Assembly (NCBI GenBank): GCA_028864975.1
Contig: JAGWLG010000021.1
Coordinates: forward strand, 1 to 59,970
Direction of reading: 5' to 3'
Source: Thermoplasmata archaeon
GTDB taxonomy: Archaea > Thermoplasmatota > Thermoplasmata > Lutacidiplasmatales > UBA184
DNA: 59,970 bases
Part shown: one piece after another, positions 8,016-16,900 of the stretch
Layout: every line of letters begins with the position of its first letter
Numbering within the stretch: position 1 is the stretch's first letter
The notes under the pieces: generated by a model
The model's database searches: none
Told to the model about the DNA's origin: nothing
Seen by the model: only the letters and a program-made list of their open reading frames with translations
Program-made: the position numbers and the translations under genes

Positions 8016-9278
8016 TTAGCCTCGACGGCCGCGCGGGAGGGCGCGGGCCGTGGCGGCCGGGAGCTGGAGCGACTCCGGGATCTTCTGTTCGAGCTCGGGG
8101 TCCGCGATCAGCTCGGAGCTCTCGCCGGGGACCATGCGGCGCGCGTGGCCCCGAGAGCGCTCTCGGTCCTCGGCCTTGACCCCGCGGACCTGCCGTTCGA
8201 GCTCCTCCATCACGTCGGCCGCGGCCTTCAACAGGTTGTAGTCGGTGCGGGAGGCGTTGTAGATCCGGCTCGGACCGTGCAGGCGAGCCTCGAGCGACAT
8301 CGCACCCAGTCCCTTGGTCGGATGGGAGACGACGTGGACCGAGAGCATTCGAGGGGCTTCGGCCCGGGCGATGCGCTTGAGCCCCTTCGAGAGGACCGCG
8401 TCGAGGTCGGTCATGAGGGTGGGGTCGCTCCCGGCCGTGAGCCCGCTGATCTGGATGTAGACCCCCGAGGCGTCGGGGGCGTGGCGCACCGCGAGCCCCA
8501 AGAGGTCCGCCTGGGAAACGAGCCCCATCGCGGCCTCCCCTTCGGCGACGAAGACGGAGGAGGAGCGGTTCTTCGTCATCAGGCGCGCTGCCTCGCCCGC
8601 GGTCGAGCGGCGGGGGACGGTGAGCGGGGGGCGGGTCATGATGCTCTGCACGCGGGCGTCCTCGGGGACCGTCTCCAGGCCGGGGTCCTTCTTCCCACCC
8701 TCCATGGGGCGCCAGAAGGCGTTCCCGATGTCGGTCAAGCTCACGGCCCCGACGAGCCGTTGGCCGCCATCGACCACGGGGAGAGGATGCTCCTCGAGCT
8801 CCCGGACCAGCGAGAAGAGGCTCCGGCAGGGATCGTCCGCCTGGACGACCACGTTGGCGGGGCTCATCACCTCGGCGACCGAGTGTTCGGCGAGGCGAGG
8901 AAGTGTCGGGAGCGCACGGACCAGGTCCGTGCGGGAGACGACTCCCAGGAGCTTGCCGCTCTTCGAGTCGACCACGCAGGCCGCCCGCCTGCCCGAGGCG
9001 AGCAGGCGCTCCGCGATCTCGGGGAACGAGAGGTTCGGAGGGATCGTCGGGGGGAGGACCATCACGTGCTCGAGCTTGGTCGAAAGGGCGAGGGTGTGCC
9101 GTCGCCCGAGCGCGTCGTAGGTGACCATCCCCGCGAGCCTCTTCGCTCGGAGCAACGGGATCTCGTGGATGTGCTTGCTCCGCATGATCCCCAGGGCGCG
9201 GGAAAGGGTGTCCTCGACGTCCAACGTGATCGGGTCGGAGGTCATCAGGTCCGAGGCGAGGGGCCATTCGTCGGGCAT
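8016..9278 (-). CDS. Tetra-CBS protein with C-terminal S30AE-like ribosome-hibernation domain
   Basis: The 420-residue protein contains four CBS domains in two pairs. Their recurring motif is visible at the starts (DLMTSDPITLDVEDTLSRAL, VAEVMSPANVVVQADDP, VQSIMTRPPLTVPRRSTAGE) and in the closing GVVSRTDLV, GAVSLTDIG and GLVSQADLL strands. Residues about 265-370 resemble the S30AE/HPF fold: VYIQISGL, then MLSVHVVSHPTKG, SLEARLHG, and a long helix DYNLLKAAADVMEELERQVR. The CBS pairs probably bind adenine nucleotides, and the C-terminal domain could bind the small ribosomal subunit, linking energy state to ribosome hibernation. The ATG at 9278 follows a TATA box (CTATTTACG). The C-terminal 60 residues are charged and probably disordered. 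Confidence 0.8.
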   Translation of the reverse strand: MPDEWPLASDLMTSDPITLDVEDTLSRALGIMRSKHIHEIPLLRAKRLAGMVTYDALGRRHTLALSTKLEHVMVLPPTIPPNLSFPEIAERLLASGRRAACVVDSKSGKLLGVVSRTDLVRALPTLPRLAEHSVAEVMSPANVVVQADDPCRSLFSLVRELEEHPLPVVDGGQRLVGAVSLTDIGNAFWRPMEGGKKDPGLETVPEDARVQSIMTRPPLTVPRRSTAGEAARLMTKNRSSSVFVAEGEAAMGLVSQADLLGLAVRHAPDASGVYIQISGLTAGSDPTLMTDLDAVLSKGLKRIARAEAPRMLSVHVVSHPTKGLGAMSLEARLHGPSRIYNASRTDYNLLKAAADVMEELERQVRGVKAEDRERSRGHARRMVPGESSELIADPELEQKIPESLQLPAATARALPRGRRG

Positions 9279-9306
9279 GGTTGGGGTCGGGGGGACTTTC
9301 CCCCCC

Positions 9307-9315
9307 GTAAATAGC
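9307..9315 (-). promoter_or_regulatory. TATA box of the CBS/S30AE-NAC operon
   Basis: Minus strand CTATTTACG, 29-37 bases before the ATG at 9278, within an otherwise GC-rich stretch. Confidence 0.55.
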
Positions 9316-9340
9316 GTGCGTGTGGAACGGCGGCGACCTA

Positions 9341-9841
9341 TCAGAGGTCCCTGCTCATCTGGTAACCATTCTCTCCGTCCGAATAATACCCCCGTAGAAG
9401 GTCGTTGACGGAGAACCCGAACCGCGTGTAGAACCGGATCGCGGTCGCGTTCCCGACGCGTACCTCCAGGGTCACCCGGGCCATGCCCCGGGACTTGCAC
9501 CGCTGGAGGAAGGACTCCATGAGGTGGGCTCCGACCCCCCGGTCCCTCCAACGGCCGTCCACGGCGAACATGAGCACCCGGGCCTCACCCGGCACCTGGT
9601 TCACGCCTAGGAGGAACCCCTGGGGGACCCCCATCCGGTCCTGGGCGATGAGGAAGCCCTGGGGCCATTGCTGAGAGAGCGAGAGGTAGAGCGAGGGCTC
9701 GTAGTGCTCGCGGAGCGCTTCCGCGACGATCTCCCCGAGCCGAGGGATGTCGCGCGGGTGGAAGTTGCGAAGGAAGACCTCCCCTCCCGCGATGGGCTCC
9801 AACGCGTAGGAGGAGTCCGCGCGTGGTTCCGTCGAGGACAT
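9341..9841 (-). CDS. GNAT-family N-acetyltransferase (RimI-like)
   Basis: The 166-residue protein shows GNAT motif order: FLRNFHPRDIPRLGEIVAEA at the N-terminus, a strand with GFLLGVNQV, motif A (ARVLMFAVDGRWRDRGVGAHLM) with the acetyl-CoA loop RDRGVG, a strand VTLEVRVGNATAIRFY, and FGFSVNDLLRGYYSDGENGYQM. The LEVRxxNxxAxxFYxxFGF and GYY...D..M elements are those of RimI/Ard1 enzymes that acetylate protein N-termini. It may be the N-alpha-acetyltransferase of this organism or a relative with another substrate. A strong TATA box sits about 29 bases before the ATG. Confidence 0.85.
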   Translation of the reverse strand: MSSTEPRADSSYALEPIAGGEVFLRNFHPRDIPRLGEIVAEALREHYEPSLYLSLSQQWPQGFLIAQDRMGVPQGFLLGVNQVPGEARVLMFAVDGRWRDRGVGAHLMESFLQRCKSRGMARVTLEVRVGNATAIRFYTRFGFSVNDLLRGYYSDGENGYQMSRDL

Positions 9842-9865
9842 GGACGCGAGGTCTAGGCCCGGGGC

Positions 9866-9874
9866 CTATTAAAT
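9866..9874 (-). promoter_or_regulatory. TATA box of the GNAT gene
   Basis: Minus strand ATTTAATAG, 25-33 bases before the ATG at 9841. It is one of the clearest TATA boxes in the window. Confidence 0.65.
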
Positions 9875-9953
9875 GGGAAAGCGTGCCCGTGTCGCAACCG
9901 TCGGCGCACGCAGGATGAGCTGGAGATGGTCTATCCTGGAGGGCGGGCGGACC

Positions 9954-10229
9954 TCATGCCGCGGCCCTCGCGCCCTTTTCGGTGGTCACGGCATGGGGGC
10001 CCCCCGAGGCCACTCCCACCCTGCCGAACAGCCGCTTGGCCCGCGCGACCTTCTCGAGCCGTCGGTAGGTCTCGAGCGGGGTCAGCACATCGCCGCACTT
10101 GACGCACACGTGGAAGGGGTAGTTCCCGAAGAACACGTGACGCATCGAGAACGGACGTAGCTCTCCCCGAAGTCGTCCGCCACACTCCGGACAGGACTTC
10201 CCCGAGAGCCAGTTCTCCTTTCGCTTCAT
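9954..10229 (-). CDS. Small zinc-finger protein
   Basis: The 91-residue protein has two CxxC knuckles, CPECGG near residue 14 and CVKCGD near residue 43, and so probably binds one zinc, as in the YgiT/MqsA-type N-terminal zinc domain. KSCPECGGRLRGELRPFSMR and the following VFFGNYPFHVCVKCGDVLTPLETYRRLEKVARAKRLFG fit that type: the metal module is followed by a helix. The C-terminal 25 residues look disordered. It lies 44 bases after the PAC2-like gene in the same direction and may be co-transcribed. It could be a small regulator or an adaptor; nothing links it to a toxin. Confidence 0.7.
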   Translation of the reverse strand: MKRKENWLSGKSCPECGGRLRGELRPFSMRHVFFGNYPFHVCVKCGDVLTPLETYRRLEKVARAKRLFGRVGVASGGPHAVTTEKGARAAA

Positions 10230-10273
10230 CCTCGTCCCAAAGAATGAACCATCAATCGTCGGCGACCGGTCGG

Positions 10274-11035
10274 TTAGCGATACATCTCGCCGCCGGCCTG
10301 CGGCTCCTTGAGCGTCTTCATCGACTCGGCCTGCTGGGCCATGTTCTTGCGGAGCTCGGTCTCGATCTCCGTCGCCTTGCGGCGGAGCGGCTTGGTGTCG
10401 AAGACCAGCATCGGGACCATGGGATTGATGACCTCGAGGATCCGGGCCGCGGCGCGAGCGTCGGGGTGCCCCCGGTGGGCCTGCGACACCAGGCAGAGGA
10501 CCGGAGTGGAGCGGTCCACGCTGGAGAGCAGGAGCGCCCCCGCGAAGCCCGTGACCAGGCCGTCCGCTTTCTCGAAGCTGTAGGTCTCGAGGAGCGGCGC
10601 GGCGGCCTTGTTGGCCATCGCGACGACCCGCACGTCCTCGCCGGAGGTCTCCTCCACGGGTTGCCCTTCGAGGGCCACGACCAGGTCGATCCCCTTCTTC
10701 TCGGCGTAGTCGAGGAGCGACTTGCCGATAGGATTGAGAAGCCCGGGAGAGGGCTGGATGTCGGAGAGGACCGCGACCAGCTGGTTGCATTTCTTGTTGA
10801 CCCCGCAGACCGTGCGGCTCGCATAGAAGCGGACGGGGGGGCTCACGACCCCGCCCTCCATGACCACCGTGGGGGGGAACTCCTCGCTCACCATGTACGC
10901 GACGGGGGACATGTCCAGGGAGTGGCGGAGGTAGCTCACGGCGACGGACCCCACGAGCCCGTGGGTGGGGAACCCGACGACGAGCATCGAGCCCTTCAGG
11001 GAGTTGTTCTTGGTTTCGACGATCTTCGGGTCCAT
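10274..11035 (-). CDS. PAC2-family protein (proteasome assembly chaperone homologue)
   Basis: The 253-residue protein has the PAC2 fold markers: MLVVGFPTHGLVGSVAVSYL at the N-terminus, PVAYMVSEEFPPTVVMEGG, a strand NQLVAVLSDIQP, a helix ending YAEKKGIDLVVALEG, and the late motif GALLLSSVDRSTPVLCLVSQAHRGHPDARAAARILEVIN (read in pieces). Archaeal homologues (PbaA/PbaB) help 20S proteasome assembly. The C-terminus has a helix with ELRKNMAQQAESMK that could form a coiled coil. The ATG at 11035 is chosen because residues upstream do not match the family. A TATA-like TTTTAAC at 11070-11078 would leave a short leader. Confidence 0.82.
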   Translation of the reverse strand: MDPKIVETKNNSLKGSMLVVGFPTHGLVGSVAVSYLRHSLDMSPVAYMVSEEFPPTVVMEGGVVSPPVRFYASRTVCGVNKKCNQLVAVLSDIQPSPGLLNPIGKSLLDYAEKKGIDLVVALEGQPVEETSGEDVRVVAMANKAAAPLLETYSFEKADGLVTGFAGALLLSSVDRSTPVLCLVSQAHRGHPDARAAARILEVINPMVPMLVFDTKPLRRKATEIETELRKNMAQQAESMKTLKEPQAGGEMYR

Positions 11036-11069
11036 GCTCAACGCCGTGCTTGGGAGAGGAGAGCGCGGG

Positions 11070-11078
11070 TTAAAAGGG
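11070..11078 (-). promoter_or_regulatory. TATA box of the PAC2-zinc-finger operon
   Basis: Minus strand CCTTTTAAC, 35-43 bases before the ATG at 11035, implying a leader of about 10 bases. Confidence 0.45.
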
Positions 11079-11157
11079 GAGAGGAGAGGCGGCTCCACGT
11101 GGGACCCCGGCCGCTGCACCGAGGAAGGACTTTGTAGCGGCACGAGGTCGCCTTGGC

Positions 11158-11445
11158 ATGCCCACCTACGTCGTACTCGTGAACTGGACCGAGCAGGGGA
11201 TCAAGACCTACAAGGACGCGCCGAAGCGCCTCCAGGCGAGCCGGGAAGCGTTCCAGAAGGTCGGGGCAAAGATCAAGGACGCCTGGTTCACCATGGGCCC
11301 GCACGACCTGGTGGTCGTCATCGACGCGCCCAACGACGACGTGTTCAACCGTCTCATGATCGACGTCGGCTCGAAGGGGTACATCCGGACCCTGAGCCTG
11401 AAGGCCTGGACCCCCGAAGAGTTCGGCAAGGTGGTCGGCGGGTAA
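11158..11445 (+). CDS. GYD-domain protein
   Basis: The 95-residue protein is a complete GYD-family (PF08734-type) ferredoxin-like domain: MPTYVVLVNWTEQGIKTYKD, then EAFQKVGAKIKDAWFTMGPHDLVVVIDAPND, and a final helix and strand with GSKGYIRTLSLKAWTPEEF. The family is widespread in archaea and bacteria and probably forms dimers; its function is unknown. A TATA-like ACTTTGTAG lies at 11129-11137. A truncated relative of this gene lies at 13568-13789. Confidence 0.8.
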   Translation: MPTYVVLVNWTEQGIKTYKDAPKRLQASREAFQKVGAKIKDAWFTMGPHDLVVVIDAPNDDVFNRLMIDVGSKGYIRTLSLKAWTPEEFGKVVGG

Positions 11446-11556
11446 GGTCCCGGGAGCGAAGCACCTGTGTGGGGGCCGGTGCCGCGGGCTCCTGGCCGGA
11501 CCCACACGCACACCAGGTCGCCTTGATGCCTGTGACCATCGATGGGACACCGTCAA

Positions 11557-11581
11557 GGTTTATGAAGTGGTAGTGCCACTA
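11557..11581 (+). promoter_or_regulatory. Promoter and inverted repeat of vapBC
   Basis: A TATA-like GGTTTATGA at 11557-11565 lies 24-32 bases before the vapB ATG. Just downstream, TAGTG-C-CACTA (11571-11581) forms a palindrome, extended by AGTGG at 11566. An operator here would let VapBC block its own transcript. Confidence 0.5.
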
Positions 11582-11588
11582 GTAAGTC

Positions 11589-11825
11589 ATGCCAGAGAAC
11601 TCTGTAGTAAGTATCAAGGTTCCTCGGACGCTCTGGGAAGAGATGCGTCGTATGAGGCCCGAGGTAAACTGGGCTGCCGAGATCCGGGCCTTCCTACAAC
11701 AGGAGGTCCGCCGACGCCGAAGGAGGACGGCCCTCGAGAGGATCGAGCGACGGCTCGCCGCTCATCCCACACTGCCCCGCGGCACGGCGGCGGCGCTCGT
11801 CCGAGAGGACCGTGATCGTCATTGA
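11589..11825 (+). CDS. vapB: VapB-type antitoxin
   Basis: The 78-residue protein starts SVVSIKVPRTLWEEMRRM, a strand and helix typical of archaeal VapB (ribbon-helix-helix or AbrB-like), followed by VNWAAEIRAFLQQEVRRR and an Arg-rich linker. The C-terminal segment (TLPRGTAAALVREDRDRH) should wrap around the toxin. Its 3' end overlaps the vapC start by 14 bases, implying coupled translation. The complex is expected to bind the inverted repeat at the promoter. Confidence 0.8.
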   Translation: MPENSVVSIKVPRTLWEEMRRMRPEVNWAAEIRAFLQQEVRRRRRRTALERIERRLAAHPTLPRGTAAALVREDRDRH

Positions 11826-12222
11826 TGCCTCTGCGCTCTCGGGCTACCTGCTCCGGGAGGAAGGGTGGGAAACGACGGCGCAGGTGCTCCGAGAGGACTG
11901 GTGCACCCTCGAGCTCGCGCTCACGGAGTCAGGGAACGCGATTCTGACCGCCCTTCGGCAGGCTCGGATCACCGAAAGCCTCGCAGGGCAGAAGATCGAC
12001 TCTCTCCTGGAGATGACGGAAGCGGGGATCGATCTGCAGCCCCAAAGAGCGCTGTTGGGACCGGCGCTGCGGCTCGCCCGGACCCATCGGGCCACGGTTT
12101 ACGACATGCTCTACGTTGAGCTCGCCAAACACCTCACCGCACCGCTCCTCTCCTTCGACCGCGGCCAGAGAAGGGTAGCCGAGGGGGTGGGGGTCGCGAT
12201 CCTCCCTCGGGTACTCCGTTGA
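11812..12222 (+). CDS. vapC: VapC-type PIN-domain toxin
   Basis: The 136-residue PIN-domain protein has the acidic residues expected for a metal-dependent RNase: IVIDASALSGYLL (Asp5), ALTESGNAIL (Glu near 42), and a third site in TVYDMLYVELAKHL followed by LLSFDRGQRRVAEGVGV. These match archaeal VapC toxins, which cleave tRNA or rRNA. The start is a GTG inside the end of vapB, and the active-site residues look intact, so the toxin is probably functional. Confidence 0.85.
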   Translation: MIVIDASALSGYLLREEGWETTAQVLREDWCTLELALTESGNAILTALRQARITESLAGQKIDSLLEMTEAGIDLQPQRALLGPALRLARTHRATVYDMLYVELAKHLTAPLLSFDRGQRRVAEGVGVAILPRVLR

Positions 12223-12570
12223 GGAACGCTCTTTCCGCCAGGAAGGCCCCTCTGCGATGAGGTATCGACCGAAGGGCGATGCCTGGGGGGGTGGCCTACA
12301 CTGGCCAACGCCTTGGGGCCGCTCCATCCCACACGACCGCCCCACGCCGGGCACGCGGGCCATCGGCAGGAGGACCGCACCTCGTCGCCCAGGTGGGGTG
12401 GGTGCCGGCATGGCCTCGGACCTCCGTTGGTGCTAGGTCGCACTTCGGCCCTCACAACCGGATACGCTTTTCGTGCGGCTGCGGACCGTTTCCTGCCGTC
12501 GCGCTCCTCGCCCCGAGAATCTGACGAGGTCCAGACACCCCTTCAGAACGGTCGACCCGCGGCGGGCGCC
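12223..12570. other. 348-bp interval without a recognisable gene
   Basis: Between the vapC stop and the stop of the coiled-coil gene no frame resembles a protein on either strand. No tRNA, RNase P or SRP signature was recognised. The sequence is as GC-rich as its neighbours and contains several local GC hairpins that could end the two convergent transcripts. Confidence 0.4.
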
Positions 12571-13518
12571 CTACGGCGCATTTTCGGAGCCTGCGCGACG
12601 CCGCCCGTCGTGCCGCCCCTCCCGCGGAAGCTTCCTCCTCGCCGCCTCGCCGAAGGTCCTGACGGATTCCTTCAGGGTCTCCACGCGCGCCATGAGGTCC
12701 TCCACCTCCTCCCGTAGGCTGTCGAAGTCCTCCGCGCCCTGATGGAGCGCCTCGTGGGCGTCCCCCAGCTCGGCCTCGAGCTTCTCGGCCCGGCCCTTCT
12801 GCGCCATCTCGGCGCCTCGCAGGGAGGAGAGCCGGTCCACCTTCTCCTGGTGACGCGACTGGGCCTCCGCGAGTTGCTTGAGGAGAGCGGAGCGCTCCTC
12901 GATGAGCTTCTTCTTCTCGGCCCTCTCCTCGACGAGCTCGCCCTCCGCCTTCTTCCAACGCGCGCCCAGCTCTCGCTCCATCTCTTCTCGGATCGCCTGG
13001 AGCGTCAGGACGGCCGAGTGCTGCTTCCGCTCGGCCTCGGCCCGGGCCTTCTCCGCCAGCTCGCGTGCGCCCTTGGACTCGCCCAGGGCGGCGTTCAGGG
13101 CGTGCACATCTCGCTCGTGCCGCGCGCGTACGTCTTCGAGCTGGTCCTCGATCTGACGGCGGACCCCTTCCCGAACGGCCTGCTCGTAGCGGGCCTTGAG
13201 GGAGGCGAGCTCGGCCTCGGCGCTCCCCTCGAGCTTCTCCCCCGAAGACGGGGCAGCGCCCTCACCGTGCGCCTTCCGCAGTTGGGCCAGCGCCTTGACC
13301 AGCCCTTCGTACTCAGGCCCGGTCCGCAGTTCCTCCGGGAGCCGCTCGTGGATCCGCTCGCCCTGGGCAAGCAGGGCCTTGCGGGCCGTTGCGGCCGTTG
13401 CAGGGTCGAGGGCCCGCAGGTGAGCGACGACCCGGGGGAGGAATCGCGTGAGCTCCTCGCGCGCCGACGCAGGCCCGGGCTCATCCCCCTTCGACCCTCT
13501 CGAGCCTCCTGGGGGCAT
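12571..13518 (-). CDS. Long coiled-coil protein
   Basis: The 315-residue protein is almost wholly alpha-helical and charged. A Pro/Gly N-terminus is followed by a predicted globular helical segment (about 20-85) and then heptad-rich coiled coil from about 110 to 290 (EAELASLKARYEQAV, KKLIEERSALLKQLAEAQ, REEVEDLMARVETLKESV). The tail is Arg-rich. No motif shows an enzymatic role. SMC-like or cytoskeletal scaffolding functions are possible but unsupported. The ATG at 13518 is chosen because a TATA-like GGATAAGG lies about 27 bases upstream. Start and promoter face the truncated GYD copy. Confidence 0.7.
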   Translation of the reverse strand: MPPGGSRGSKGDEPGPASAREELTRFLPRVVAHLRALDPATAATARKALLAQGERIHERLPEELRTGPEYEGLVKALAQLRKAHGEGAAPSSGEKLEGSAEAELASLKARYEQAVREGVRRQIEDQLEDVRARHERDVHALNAALGESKGARELAEKARAEAERKQHSAVLTLQAIREEMERELGARWKKAEGELVEERAEKKKLIEERSALLKQLAEAQSRHQEKVDRLSSLRGAEMAQKGRAEKLEAELGDAHEALHQGAEDFDSLREEVEDLMARVETLKESVRTFGEAARRKLPREGRHDGRRRAGSENAP

Positions 13519-13539
13519 GTTCTCCCGATATCCACCATC

Positions 13540-13550
13540 CCTTATCCAGT
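13540..13550 (-). promoter_or_regulatory. TATA box of the coiled-coil gene
   Basis: Minus strand ACTGGATAAGG, 22-32 bases before the ATG at 13518. Confidence 0.4.
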
Positions 13551-13567
13551 GTGCCCTGCGCGGAAGC

Positions 13568-13789
13568 CTTTCAAATCTCCGGGCAGGTCGGGAGGCCTTC
13601 CAGAAGGTCGGGGAAAGGATCAAGGAGACCAACTTCAGCTCGGGCCTGCACGAACTGGCCTTGATCATCGACGGGCCGAGCGACGAGGTGCTCAACCGGC
13701 AGTGGATCGAAGGGGGCTCGAAGGGGTACGTCCGACCGCTCAGTCTGAAAGCGTGGACACCGGAAGAGTTCGGCAAGATGGTGGGCGGC
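13568..13789 (+). pseudogene. Truncated duplicate of the GYD-domain gene
   Basis: The translation (GREAFQKVGERIKET, LALIIDGPSDEVLNRQWI, GSKGYVRPLSLKAWTPEEF) matches residues of about 28-95 of the protein encoded at 11158. The first 27 residues and the start codon are missing, and the stop after VGG is lost, so the frame runs on into unrelated sequence. It is probably a decaying paralogue. The frame is still open throughout the homologous part. Confidence 0.6.
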
Positions 13790-13912
13790 GACCTCTCTCA
13801 TCCTCGACCAATGTCCGAAGCAGGAGCGGGCTCCGAGCGGTCCGGGACGCGCTCGTCGAGGGGTGCGCCCCGCCCTGTTTGGGCAACAACCCCAGGGGGG
13901 GCAGTTCCGAGA

Positions 13913-13921
13913 GATTAATAT
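13913..13921 (+). promoter_or_regulatory. TATA box of the 1694-aa surface protein gene
   Basis: GATTAATAT, 28-36 bases before the ATG at 13949, in an AT-rich patch within GC-rich DNA. Confidence 0.55.
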
Positions 13922-13948
13922 GCATCCGAATCCCGAGCCACAGCACCG

Positions 13949-16900
13949 ATGGTCCCCGCTGCGCACGCGCGCTCCCCGCTGGCCGCCCTGACCGCCCTCT
14001 CTACCCTCCCAGTTCGGCGTGCCGTTCGCACGGCCCTATGGGTCCTCGTGGTCATGGTCATGCTCGCGCCGACCTCCTTGGCGCGTCCGGTCCTCCCTTC
14101 CGCGCCGACCGCTCCTTCGGTCGCCCCCTCCGGTCCCCTCGTGGGTGCCGCTTCGGCCTCCCCATCGGGCACCTCCGGGCTTGTCGCGCATTCGGCGCAC
14201 GTCGGAGCCGCGGTAGTGGTCCCAAGCGTGCGAGATGTCCTTCGCGATCACCCCGTCGCTTGTCCGCTCACGCCCCTGCCCGCGCCCTCCTCGGACCTCC
14301 GCACGGGGGTCTCCTCTTCCGTCCCCTCCTCTCTGCCCCTCTCCTTGGTCCCCGCGACCATGCCCTGTCAAGCTCCCACCTCGGCCTCGGGAGGTACCGA
14401 CACGAGCCGTCTGGTTCCCACGACCTCGATTGGTGCGTCCTCGGGGTCGACCCACTTCCAAGGCCACCCGGACACCACGTCCTGGGCGCCGGGTTGGCAG
14501 GGGATCACCAGTGCGTCTTCGGGCTACGTCCCTCCCGATGTGTCCATGGCCGTGGGCCGGACCCAGGTGGTCGAAGCGGTCAATGACGTCATGCAGGTCT
14601 GGGCGAAGAACGGCACCGTCTTGGCCACCCCCTTCAGCTTCAGTACGATCTTCAATGTGGGGAACGCCGCTTACGGCGACCCTCAAGTCCTCTACGACAC
14701 TCGAGGCGGCGGACAGTTCCTCCTCTCGGTCGACGACTTCACCTACGGCACCGTGTGGCTCGGGATCTCCGTGACGAACGACTCCTTGGGCGGCTGGTAC
14801 GTCTACAACCTCACCGCCATCCCGGCGAACGACTTCTTGGACCGCCCTGTGCTAGGGGTCAGCGACACGGTCATCGCCTACGGCGGGAACGTTTTCACCA
14901 ACGTGGGGGGCTTCGTCCAGGCCCAGTGGTTCGCCTGGGACCGTGCGGTGCTCGAGTCCGGGGCCGCAGCCACGGGTTGGTACTGGTACAGCGCGGCCGA
15001 TTCTGCTGTCCACCCGGTGCCCCAGTGGGGAGCGAACACGACCGCTACCCAGTACTACGTCTGCACCACCTGTGGATCCGGGCAAATCCTGGTCTACTGG
15101 GTCCAGTGGGTCCCCGGGGTCAGGGGGCCCTGGCTCAACTCGACGGTCTACAAGTGGCCCGCCCTCACGGCCCCGCCCGACGCGCCGCAACCGGGGACCT
15201 CGACCACCGTCTCGGTCGCCCTGAGCGGCAACCAGGAGATGACCGGGATGTGGGCGAACGGGCTGCTCTACTTCTCCTTCGAGAACTCGTGCTCCGGCCC
15301 TCAGGGATGCCCTTGGTACGTGAGCATCAACACCGCGACGAACACCGTGGTCCAGAACTACAGCTACGCGGGCGCGCCGGGGAACCATGTCTACTACCCG
15401 GCGACCGGCACCGACCTCAACGGCGACCAGCTCATGTTCCATGGTTGGTCCTCGACCTCGGTGTACCCGACGCTCGAGATGCTCTCGCGGAACCGCACCT
15501 ACGCGGCGAACGCCTACGAGGGAGCCAACGAGGTCTACGGGACGGCGTCGGACAGCTACTGCGGTAGCGGGGCGTGCCGTTACGGGGACTACTTCACGGT
15601 CGCTCCCGACCCTGACAACCCCAGCGTCGCCTGGGGCGCCGGGGAGTACATCGTTTCTGGTCTTACGTGGGCCACGTGGATCGGGAGCGTCTCCCAGGGC
15701 GTCGTGCCGCTCGCCCCCCCCACGGCCTCCCCCGCCAAGCTCCACGCCGATGTCGGGGTCCCGGCCAAGGAGACCCTCTCGGACCTCAACAGCCAATGCA
15801 ATATCCGCCAGATCTGGTGGTGCACGGTCCAGTACGACTACGGAGATGGCAGCGCCTACAACGTGACCAGCTGCGCAGGGGCGCTGGCGGGCCTCTACCC
15901 GAACATCCTGAACGAGACCCACACCTACTGGGGCATCGGGAACTACACCGCGGGGGGCGCGAGCAGCTACTGGGACGAGTACTCCGGTGGCGTCTGTGTC
16001 CCAGCCAACTCCCAGGGAGGGAACGCGCTCCCCGAGATCCCCGTGGCGGTCAACAAGGACCCCTTCCTCACCCCGTGGACGCAGAACGCCACCTCCATCG
16101 ATGTGGGGCAGTCGGTGACCTTCAGCTCGTACGCGGCGGGGGGGTGGCCCACGTACACCTTCGCGGCCTACCAGAGCTCCCCCAACTTCGGTTGTAGCGG
16201 ATATGTCTCGGGCAACATGCTCGGGGTCACCTGCGCCCCGACCGCGGCGGGGACCTACCACATCTGGGGCTCCACCACCGACTCCGTCGGCGGGCTCTCG
16301 CCCACGCTCTACGCCCCTGCGGTCGTCGTCTACGGCCGGACCAGCGTCTCGATCGGCTGGAGCGCCACCACGATCGACGTGGGGCAGACCGTGACCGCCA
16401 CGGCGACCGCGTCGGGCGGTACGGGGACCTACACCAGCTACGCTTGGACGCCCTCCTCGGTGAACCTGGGATGCGCGGTTTCCACCACCTCCACGGACGG
16501 CTGCACCCCTACCGCGTCCGGGAGCTACACCATCGGCGCGAAGGTCACCGATAGCAATGGCGGAGTCTCTCCGCTCGCGACGAGCGGGACCCTGACCGTC
16601 GATTCCGCCGTCACCGCGAGCACCCCCGCCCCCAACAAGTGGTCCGTGGACGTCGGAGGGACCGTGACCTTCTCGACCACGCCCGGCGGCGGCTCCGGGA
16701 CCTACTCGAGCTACAGCTGGACCCCCTCCTCCACGAACTTGGGGTGCGCCACCTCCACCACCGCGTCGATCACCTGTATTCCCACCGCGGCGGGGAGCTT
16801 CACGGTCTCCGTCACGGTGACGGACTCGAACGGAGGGACCGCTACCTCCACCTCGGCCTCCTACACCGTCTTCGCGGTGCCCACCGCCACGACCCCGAGC

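Noticed and set aside
12223..12570. A structured RNA such as RNase P or SRP RNA in the gene-free interval.
   Set aside because: None of the conserved sequence blocks of those RNAs was recognised on either strand.
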